Positions 6,597-11,695 of a stretch of 11,695 nucleotides of DNA are shown here, one piece after another (the first letter of the stretch is position 1; each line of letters starts with the position of its first letter). A program made the translations under genes and the position numbers. The DNA comes from Prevotella sp. CAG:1320 (lineage in GTDB: Bacteria > Bacteroidota > Bacteroidia > Bacteroidales > Bacteroidaceae), in NCBI GenBank assembly GCA_000435635.1, contig FR882136.1, positions 1 through 11,695 of the forward strand, read 5' to 3'. Below the pieces are notes generated by a model. The model searched no databases. It was not told where the DNA came from and saw nothing but the letters and a program-made list of their open reading frames with translations.

Positions 6597-6695
6597 ACCG
6601 ATTTTGGTACCACTTAGCTGGTACTGCAGTACCAGCTAAGTGGTACTGCAGTACCAGGTAAGTGAAACTCGAGTACCAGTAGGCTGATACTGGAA
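6597..6695. repeat. 22-bp tandem repeat array of about four units
   Basis: GTACC recurs at 6607, 6629, 6651 and 6673, exactly every 22 bp. The two best units (6619-6642 and 6641-6664) agree at 23 of 24 positions; the unit starting at 6663 is degenerate (15 of 24). Each good unit holds the 16-bp palindrome TGGTACTGCAGTACCA (6619-6634 and 6641-6656). The array lies in the non-coding stretch upstream of the metal ATPase gene and is not part of a gene. Confidence 0.75.
6607..6646. repeat. 40-bp perfect palindrome (20-bp arms, no spacer)
   Basis: The left arm 6607-6626 (GTACCACTTAGCTGGTACTG) is the exact reverse complement of the right arm 6627-6646, with the centre between 6626 and 6627 and no unpaired base. 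In RNA it would be a long hairpin; in DNA it could form a cruciform. It is embedded in the 22-bp tandem array and is not followed by a T-tract, so it is not a standard terminator on either strand. Confidence 0.9.
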
Positions 6696-6899
6696 AGGAT
6701 ACTGTACTTCTGGCAACATGGTATTTACTCCCCAGTCGTGGTTGATTAGCAGCTTCACCTGCATGGCATGGCTCCTTCCAGCAGCCTTCTCTGTCTTTTG
6801 CGACCATGATAGTGGCGTAAAGGCGCGTGATGATCCCTCAACAGCGCGCCATTTCCAGTTTTGCGCTTGCGGGCACTTTGCAACCAAGTTGCGGGGAAA

Positions 6900-6914
6900 G
6901 CGATGTAACTTCGC
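6900..6914 (+). promoter_or_regulatory. Putative -7 box and operator dyad for the metal ATPase gene
   Basis: TAACTTCG (6906-6913) resembles the TAnnTTTG -7 element and lies 28 nt before ATG 6942. It overlaps a 15-bp imperfect dyad, GCGATGTAACTTCGC (6900-6914), with one mismatched pair. A second small hairpin, GCAAC-CAA-GTTGC, lies at 6880-6892. The best TTTG (6877-6880) is 25 nt upstream, longer than the usual spacing, so the promoter is a weak match and might need a regulator. A metal sensor is a natural candidate, but none is encoded here. Confidence 0.35.
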
Positions 6915-6941
6915 GGCAGATATAAACAAAAGACGAGCGTT

Positions 6942-8882
6942 ATGGAAAATCATCATCACGAGCATGGGCATGCCCATGAGCACCATCACCACCATGAGCA
7001 TGGCGGGATGAGGGGAAAGATTTGGCTGTTGGTCATTACCGCACTGCTACTGGTGGCAGCGGTCTTGATAGAGAAGAATTGTGGCCTGGAGACGTGGCAA
7101 TTGCTCTTGGTCTACCTGGTGCCCTACCTGCAGGTAGGCCGAGAGACGCTGGGCGAGGCGTGGGAAGGCGTCAGGAGGGGCGATGTGTTCAATGAGCACT
7201 TCCTCATGAGCGTGGCTACCATCGGCGCGCTTTGCGTTGGCTTCATGCCTGGAGCGGAGACGGAGTTTCCCGAGGCTGTCTTCGTGATGCTTTTCTTCCA
7301 GGTGGGAGAACTCTTCGAGGGCTATGCCGAGGGCAAGAGCCGTGACAGCATCAAGCACCTGATGGAGATTCGCCCCGACGTGGCCAACGTCGTGAGAGGA
7401 GGCGAATTGCTAACCGTCTCGCCCGAGGAGGTGAAGACAGGGGAGGAGATAGTGGTGAAGCCTGGGGAGAAAGTGCCCTTGGACGGCACCATAATAGAAG
7501 GAACCTCCGCCCTCAACACCGTAGCCCTGACGGGCGAGAGTTTGCCCCGCGACATAGGCGAGGGAGATGACGTGATGTCGGGATGCATCAACCTGTCGGG
7601 CGTTATCCATGTGCGGGTGACCAAGAGTTTTGGCGAGAGCACGGTGTCGAAGATTATCCGCCTGGTGGAGAGCGCGGACGAGAGGAAGTCGAAGAGCGAA
7701 TCTTTTATCACCCGTTTCGCCCGCATCTATACGCCCATCGTGGTCATTGGCGCATTGCTGTTGGCCGTGTTGCCTCCGCTATTTACCGCGGGGAGTTTCA
7801 TGGACGTTTTCCCCACGTGGCTGGAGCGGGCACTGGTGTTCCTGGTGGTGTCTTGTCCCTGCGCCTTGGTCATCAGCGTGCCGCTCACTTTCTTTGGTGG
7901 CTTGGGCGGGGCTTCCCGTAAAGGCATCTTGGTGAAGGGCAGCAGCTACATGGACACCCTGGCCAAGATAGGTACCGTGGTATTTGACAAGACGGGCACG
8001 CTTACCCATGGCGAGTTCGCCGTGACGGCCGTGCACCCCGATGACTTCAACGAGCGGGAGCTGTTACACCTGGCTGCTCACGTGGAGCATTTCTCCACTC
8101 ACCCTATAGGAGAAGCCCTGCGGGCCGCCTTTCCCAACGAGGCCACCGATGGATGCCGAATCACGGACGTGGAGGAGATAGCGGGGCATGGCATCAAGGC
8201 CCTCGTGGAAGGCCGGGAGGTATGCGTGGGCAACACGAAGATGATGGACAAGGTAGGGGCGCAATGGCATGACTGCCACCACGTGGGCACCATCATCCAC
8301 GTGGCCGTGGACGGGAAGTATGCCGGACACATCGTCATCAACGACAAAGTGAAGGAAGACAGCGCATCCGCCATCAGCGAGTTGAAGCGACTGGGCGTGG
8401 AGCGCGCGGTGATGCTGTCGGGTGACCGTGAGGCCGTGGCCAAAAGCGTGGCGGGGCAGGTGGGCATAGATGAGTTCCATGCCGAGTTGCTGCCCGCGGA
8501 CAAGGTGGAATACGTGCGGCGCATGATAGACCAGGAAGCCCAGGGCAAGAGCCTGGCCTTCGTGGGGGACGGCATCAATGACGCACCCGTGCTGAAACTG
8601 GCCGACGTGGGCATCGCCATGGGCGGACTGGGCAGTGACGCTGCCATAGAGGCGGCCGACGTGGTGTTGATGGACGACAAACCCACCAAGGTGGCCACGG
8701 CCATCCGCATAGCTCGCCGTACCATCGGCATAGCCCATCAGAACGTGTGGTTCGCCATCGGCGTGAAAGTAGCCGTCTTGGCCTTGGCCACGGTAGGCTT
8801 GGGCACCATGTGGATGGCGGTGTTCGCCGACGTGGGCGTTACCGTCCTGGCCGTGTTCAACGCTATGCGGGCGTTGCGGTAG
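6942..8882 (+). CDS. zntA: P1B-type heavy-metal (Zn2+/Cd2+/Pb2+) exporting ATPase
   Basis: This inner-membrane pump uses ATP to export divalent metal ions. Family motifs in order: 'TGES' (197-200, actuator domain), 'SCPCAL' in the metal-binding helix with Cys305 and Cys307, 'DKTGTLTHG' with phosphorylated Asp349, 'HPIGEAL' with His387-Pro388 (nucleotide domain), and 'GDGINDAP' (542-549). Asp630 in 'FADVGVTVLAV' of the last helix matches the Asp that helps bind zinc in ZntA. CPC plus that Asp points to the P1B-2 (Zn/Cd/Pb) class. The protein is 646 residues, shorter than E. coli ZntA (732): it has no CxxC heavy-metal domain, but a 22-residue N-terminal tail with 12 His. ATG 6942 is chosen because it keeps this tail. 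Highly G/C-rich. The gene name is by family, not proven orthology. Confidence 0.93.
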   Translation: MENHHHEHGHAHEHHHHHEHGGMRGKIWLLVITALLLVAAVLIEKNCGLETWQLLLVYLVPYLQVGRETLGEAWEGVRRGDVFNEHFLMSVATIGALCVGFMPGAETEFPEAVFVMLFFQVGELFEGYAEGKSRDSIKHLMEIRPDVANVVRGGELLTVSPEEVKTGEEIVVKPGEKVPLDGTIIEGTSALNTVALTGESLPRDIGEGDDVMSGCINLSGVIHVRVTKSFGESTVSKIIRLVESADERKSKSESFITRFARIYTPIVVIGALLLAVLPPLFTAGSFMDVFPTWLERALVFLVVSCPCALVISVPLTFFGGLGGASRKGILVKGSSYMDTLAKIGTVVFDKTGTLTHGEFAVTAVHPDDFNERELLHLAAHVEHFSTHPIGEALRAAFPNEATDGCRITDVEEIAGHGIKALVEGREVCVGNTKMMDKVGAQWHDCHHVGTIIHVAVDGKYAGHIVINDKVKEDSASAISELKRLGVERAVMLSGDREAVAKSVAGQVGIDEFHAELLPADKVEYVRRMIDQEAQGKSLAFVGDGINDAPVLKLADVGIAMGGLGSDAAIEAADVVLMDDKPTKVATAIRIARRTIGIAHQNVWFAIGVKVAVLALATVGLGTMWMAVFADVGVTVLAVFNAMRALR

Positions 8883-8883
8883 G

Positions 8884-9873
8884 CTACTTCAGCTCCACCA
8901 GTTCATATTCTTGACTGCCCAGTCCCAGTTGCTCGGCGTAGTCGAGAATATGGGTGCCGTGGCGGGAGTCAATGCGCTCTATCAGGTGAGACTTGCCTGG
9001 GTCATCGGAGTTGCGCACCATGTCCACGCAGGCCTTGTCCAGGGCCACGGGATCCAGTGAGGCCAGGATGCCGATGTCTTTCATCTTCACCTCCTCGGGA
9101 GTGGCTACGCAGTCGCAGTCCACCGAGAGATTGTTGGCCACGCTGATATACAGGATCTTGTCGCCAGCGTGGTCTATGATGGCCTTGCATGCCTCGGCCA
9201 TGGACTCCAGGAAGTCATCCTGCTTGGGCAGTTGGCTCCAGGCCTTGCCCGCGCTCTTCACTCGGCCCGCGGAGTGGATGTATCCCTTGCCGTCAGAGGA
9301 GGCGATGCCGATGGAGATGTTTTTCAGCGCGCCGCCGAAGCCCGCCATAGGATGTCCCTTGAAGTGGGAGAGTACCAGGGTGAAGTCGTAATCCAGGTAG
9401 TGCTTGCCTACATAGTCTTCTTTCAGGTGCTTGCCGCCCTTTATGGGAAGGGCCACGTCTCCGTCAGCGTCCATGATGTCCACTTTGGCGATGGCCGTGA
9501 AACCGTGGTCTGCGGCGGCTTTCAGATGGCTCTGGGTATTGCCTCTTCCGCCGCCATAGGCTGTGTTGCACTCCACGATGGTGCCGTTCACCTTCTGCAC
9601 CAAGTCCTTGATGAGGTTGGGATCCAGGTGGTTGTCGTTGCCTGGCTCTCCCGTGGAAAGTTTCACGGCCACTTTCCCCTCGGCCTTCCTGCCCAGTGCC
9701 TCGTAGATTTTCAGCAGATTCTGGGAGTTGATTTCCTTGATGAAATACACCTTGGGGAGTTGCGCCTCCTTCTTCGCGCCGCTCTCTTCGGGGGCTTGGC
9801 TGGTCTTGTGGCTCCAAGCCGATGCTGTCAACGTCATGGCAGACGCCAGCATGATGGCAAATATTTTCTTCAT
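8884..9873 (-). CDS. Exported DUF362 domain protein, 329 residues
   Basis: The chosen start (ATG at 9873) begins a clear Sec signal peptide, 'MKKIFAIMLASAMTLTASA', with cleavage likely after the second Ala of ASA; longer in-frame starts upstream would bury it and lie beyond the promoter. The mature part contains 'CNTAYGGGRGNT' and 'GFGGALKNISIGIAS', hallmark stretches of DUF362, and 'VDCDC' (Cys253 and Cys255). DUF362 proteins often carry iron-sulfur clusters, but the ferredoxin-like CxxCxxC set is not seen here, so a redox role is unproven. Expected location is periplasm or cell surface. The gene converges on the metal ATPase gene with one base between stops, and neither has a terminator there. 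Function unknown; family call good. Confidence 0.85.
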   Translation of the reverse strand: MKKIFAIMLASAMTLTASAWSHKTSQAPEESGAKKEAQLPKVYFIKEINSQNLLKIYEALGRKAEGKVAVKLSTGEPGNDNHLDPNLIKDLVQKVNGTIVECNTAYGGGRGNTQSHLKAAADHGFTAIAKVDIMDADGDVALPIKGGKHLKEDYVGKHYLDYDFTLVLSHFKGHPMAGFGGALKNISIGIASSDGKGYIHSAGRVKSAGKAWSQLPKQDDFLESMAEACKAIIDHAGDKILYISVANNLSVDCDCVATPEEVKMKDIGILASLDPVALDKACVDMVRNSDDPGKSHLIERIDSRHGTHILDYAEQLGLGSQEYELVELK

Positions 9874-9962
9874 ATGCGTAAGGTTGTTGGTTAGTGTTCT
9901 CTCTTTGTCCTTTTCTTTTCTTCTCCATTGTGGCAAGCGCAAGGGGGAGTCTTCTTTGCCGA

Positions 9963-9993
9963 CAAAATTAAAATCTTTCTGCCGAATGACAAA
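9963..9993 (-). promoter_or_regulatory. Bacteroidota promoter of the DUF362 gene
   Basis: On the minus strand TAATTTTG (9970 to 9963) is a full match to the -7 element, and TTTG (9993 to 9990) is the -33 element, with a 19-nt spacer. This is the cleanest promoter in the window. Transcription would start near 9956 and leave a leader of about 80 nt before ATG 9873. Confidence 0.75.
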
Positions 9994-10259
9994 GGAATTT
10001 TCCGAAAACTTGCGTCTTTTCTGCCAGTCGTCAGTCTTGGGACAAGACCCCACCCAATTTAACGCCTTCACGGACAGAGAGTCGCCCGTTCGCAACCCGC
10101 GCCAGCTCTACCTCTATCGTATCTCGGAGGTGTTACAACAGTACGTCGGCCTTTGCGAACAGGTTTCAATTCTGTGTCATAAACGTCAATGAATTGTTTA
10201 CACGTTTTATGGAGAAAATAAAAAATGGGAAATTCATTTTTCCGCCAGCGCGGAGGCGA

Positions 10260-10267
10260 TAATTTTG
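10260..10267 (+). promoter_or_regulatory. -7-like box upstream of the porin pseudogene
   Basis: TAATTTTG matches TAnnTTTG; the -33 position has only a T-run (about 10237-10240), so the promoter is incomplete by sequence. A start near 10274 would leave a leader of about 108 nt. A small stem CCGC-CAGC-GCGG (10242-10253) lies between the two elements. Confidence 0.4.
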
Positions 10268-10381
10268 CCGGCGAAAACAAGACACATGGAAACGGGACGA
10301 AACAAGCCAACAAAAATAAGCGTGCGCCAGGTCTTTTGCCAGCGCGTGGCTTTCGGCGCAGAAGGATTGAGACATTGGGTT

Positions 10382-11513
10382 ATGAGGAACATTCGTGTGT
10401 TCATGGTAGTGATGATGATTGGGACAGTGGCCATGACGGCCATCGCTTCCGATACGTTGAAGGTGAAATTTCGTTCGCGTGCGCTTCTTGACGCTACTGC
10501 CTCGGGATACGGCAAGGATGAAGTGCAGGGGTATTATCGCTTGGAAGACTTCCGTGTCGGTTTCAAGGCCAATTACGGAAAGTTTGAGCTGAAGGCCGAC
10601 ATCGGTCTTGGCGGAGGGAAGGTGGCCGTGAAAGATTTGCTATTGAACTACCACTTTAATAATAGCGTGCTTTCCGTAGGAAACGGATATGAGCCGTTCT
10701 CGATGGATATGCTCATCAGCACGGCCGACTTGAGATTGCATCAGTCCGCGGCTTCGGTCTTGGCGTTCACCAATAGCCGCAAGCTTGGCGTGACTTATCA
10801 TTACCATGACGATAATTGGTATTTGGCAACGGGCGTTTACACAAACAATGACATCAACAAGTTGGGCGATGAAAAGAAAAAATCTCTCGTGTCCACGTCA
10901 CGTGTCGTATGGCGAACGCAAGACCAGCTACGCAAACGCTTACTGCATGTGTGAGGAGCCTTCTCTTTTCGTACGAAAGACGTAAACAAGGAAAATCCCG
11001 TGGAAACCGTGAGCAGCGACGGGGTGACATCCATGTTTCCTTCCCCGCTGCTTGAAGCCGAGATAGACAACATGGGCACTGAGTTGAAAGGGGTGCTGGA
11101 GGTACTTTACACGTCGAGGAAAGTGTTGCTGCAGGCCGAGTCTTTTGTTGACCGCTTGAACCGTTCTGGTGGTTTGCGTCATTACCTGGCTTACGGAGGA
11201 TACGCTCAAGGGAGCTATCTTATAGTGGGTGAAGGATTCGATTATGACGAGATGTACGCGATACCGGGGCGGCCTTTGTCAGACAAGGCCGTGGAGCTGG
11301 TGGCGCGTTTCAACTATACCAACCTCAACGATGACAAGAGTGGAAATCTATGGTGGTGAGGAAAAAGACCTGTCGCTTGGCGTAAACTGGTATCTGAATA
11401 AATATCTCGGTGTGAAGTTCAACGGCAGTTACGTATGGGTGGGCGACCACTGCGACTCTTTTTACGACAAGAATTTCTTCTTGTTCCAGGCTCGTGTCCA
11501 ATATATATTCTGA
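10382..11513 (+). pseudogene. Porin_O_P (OprP-like) outer-membrane porin, broken by a nonsense codon and a frameshift
   Basis: ATG 10382 starts a signal peptide ('MRNIRVFMVVMMIGTVAMTA', then IAS/DTL), followed by amphipathic beta-strand sequence such as 'YYRLEDFRVGFKANYGKFEL' and 'LNYHFNNSVLSVGNGYEPF', as in phosphate-selective porins O and P. The frame hits TGA at 10952-10954 between 'LLHV' and 'GAFSFRT'; reading through in the same frame continues good porin sequence to 11341. There 'NLNDDKSG' jumps to the +1 frame, where 'IYGGEEKDLSLGVNWYLNKY' and the C-terminal 'FQARVQYIF' follow. Dropping one A at 11344-11346 restores SGIYGGEE exactly. Repaired, the protein would be about 376 residues, full length and ending in the Phe typical of beta-barrels. 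So only two point lesions break an otherwise complete gene. Confidence 0.85.
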
Positions 11514-11547
11514 TGTACCCCCGAGGCGGCTTTCGGGCTTTCTGATA

Positions 11548-11588
11548 TGAACAAAAAACAGGGCGCAACCCAAAAGGTTGCGCCCTGT
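11548..11588 (-). terminator. Strong intrinsic terminator, best oriented for minus-strand transcription
   Basis: A perfect 13-bp stem, ACAGGGCGCAACC (11558-11570) with GGTTGCGCCCTGT (11576-11588), and a 5-nt loop. On the minus strand the stem is followed by TTTTTTG, a classic T-tract. On the plus strand it is followed only by CTATTG, so it would stop porin transcription less well unless it acts in both directions. Confidence 0.85.
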
Positions 11589-11685
11589 CTATTGATGATA
11601 TGAGAGAATCTGTTTATTTCACTTCCTCAAATATAAAGTATATTGATAATCAGTTAGTTACTGTTATCAAGATACAAATGATATG

Positions 11686-11693
11686 CAAATGTA
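11686..11693 (-). promoter_or_regulatory. -7-like box at the window edge, minus strand
   Basis: The minus strand reads TACATTTG here, a full match to TAnnTTTG. The -33 element would lie outside the window. A start near 11679 would give a transcript running into the terminator at 11548-11588, about 130 nt long with no coding frame. Confidence 0.3.
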
Positions 11694-11695
11694 AG

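Larger units (their letters stand above)
6372..6941. other. 570-bp stretch without a convincing gene: repeats, palindromes and a promoter region
   Basis: Between the restriction operon and the metal ATPase no reading frame looks like a protein. Contents seen: a 29-codon frame with a good ribosome binding site (6380-6469), a -7-like TATCTTTG at 6394-6401, palindromes TTTTCATGAAAA (6424-6435) and AGGGTTAACCCT (6446-6457), a 13-bp direct repeat TGAATAGCAATAA (6463-6475 and 6511-6523), the 22-bp tandem palindromic array (about 6597-6695), and the putative ATPase promoter with dyads (6876-6914). Base composition changes from A/T-rich to G/C-rich within it, so the right edge of the acquired module probably lies here. 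Confidence 0.6.
9874..10381. other. Divergent intergenic region between DUF362 gene and porin pseudogene
   Basis: About 510 bp without a convincing gene. The left part holds the leader and promoter of the DUF362 gene; the right part holds a -7-like box for the porin. Between them (about 10000-10200) is a G/C-mixed block with one tight hairpin, GTCTTG-GGA-CAAGAC (10034-10048), and open frames on both strands that do not look like proteins. 10190-10230 is A/T-rich. Confidence 0.6.
11514..11695. other. Window-end intergenic region
   Basis: No convincing gene. After the porin stop there is a weak hairpin (CCCGA/TCGGG, about 11519-11535), then the strong 13-bp stem terminator, then A/T-rich sequence. 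On the minus strand a possible frame ending at TAA is closed by another stop 12 codons upstream, so no gene tail is supported. Confidence 0.5.

Noticed and set aside
6429..6617. 62-codon plus-strand frame after the restriction operon
   Set aside because: Low-complexity 'NSNN' content comes from the 13-bp DNA repeat, it runs into the tandem palindromes, and it has no ribosome binding site or recognisable fold.
6607..6646. 40-bp palindrome as terminator of the restriction operon
   Set aside because: It is about 235 nt past the stop, has no loop and no T-tract, and is part of a tandem repeat array.
6597..6695. 22-bp repeats as a CRISPR array
   Set aside because: Units are directly adjacent without unique spacers, and no cas gene is present.
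6636..7001. 121-codon minus-strand frame across the intergenic region into the ATPase start
   Set aside because: Its first residues are the antisense of the His-rich ATPase tail and its end reads through the palindromic array; no domain is visible.
6718..7011. 97-codon plus-strand frame upstream of the ATPase
   Set aside because: It overlaps the true ATPase start in another frame and would cover the likely promoter; composition is not protein-like.
8064..8738. Long minus-strand frames of 210-224 codons inside the ATPase gene
   Set aside because: They are antisense shadows of a G/C-rich gene whose plus-strand motifs are unmistakable.
9874..10095. 74-residue N-terminal extension of the DUF362 protein
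   Set aside because: It would place the signal peptide internally and lies partly upstream of the well-formed promoter at 9963-9993.
10265..10381. Upstream start for the porin at 10265
   Set aside because: It would begin inside the -7 box and put the signal peptide at residue 40; ATG 10382 starts directly at the signal peptide.

Overview
The window looks like a chromosomal segment of a Bacteroidales bacterium (phylum Bacteroidota). The grounds are the promoter grammar (TTTG or TTG about 19 nt upstream of TAnnTTTG, seen best at 9963-9993 and 949-977), a Porin_O_P-family outer-membrane porin ending in Phe, the low use of strong ribosome binding sites, and the overall gene types. The genus cannot be fixed from the sequence alone.

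Layout. (1) 1-874: the tail of a winged-helix protein, then a tightly coupled run of small genes. These are a short membrane protein that seems split by a frame change at about 288-297, and a 123-residue acidic protein of unknown function. (2) 875-1002: an AT-rich control region with a hairpin, 18-bp-spaced direct repeats, and a Bacteroidota promoter embedded in a perfect 12-bp inverted repeat. (3) 1003-6371: a four-gene co-directional defence operon. It encodes a small Xre-type HTH regulator (controller-like), one DNA cytosine-5 methyltransferase, a McrB-like AAA+ NTPase and a McrC-like DUF2357/PD-(D/E)XK nuclease. Spacing is 16 nt, a 4-nt ATGA overlap, and 2 nt. (4) 6372-6941: a non-coding stretch with a 12-bp palindrome, short direct repeats, and a 22-bp tandem array containing a 40-bp perfect palindrome. 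(5) 6942-8882: a ZntA/CadA-type P1B metal-exporting ATPase with a His-rich N-terminus. (6) 8884-9873 (minus): an exported DUF362 protein, converging on the ATPase gene with one base between the stop codons. (7) 9874-10381: a divergent promoter region. (8) 10382-11513: a full-length phosphate-selective-porin-like gene broken by one nonsense codon and one frameshift. (9) 11514-11695: a strong hairpin terminator, oriented best for minus-strand transcription, and a -7-like box at the window edge.

How the parts work together. The defence operon has the architecture of the LlaJI/BsuMI type of restriction-modification: a McrBC-like NTP-driven nuclease coupled to its own m5C methyltransferase, here with only one methyltransferase and an upstream HTH regulator. 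The most likely reading is that methylation protects host DNA, the McrB/McrC pair cuts unmodified DNA, and the HTH protein times or limits expression through the inverted repeat at the promoter. Base composition supports acquisition of the module: 20 of 60 bases are G/C at 1921-1980 in the methyltransferase, against 41 of 60 at 8581-8640 in the ATPase. The metal ATPase, DUF362 and porin genes look like older, GC-richer chromosome, with the porin gene decaying.
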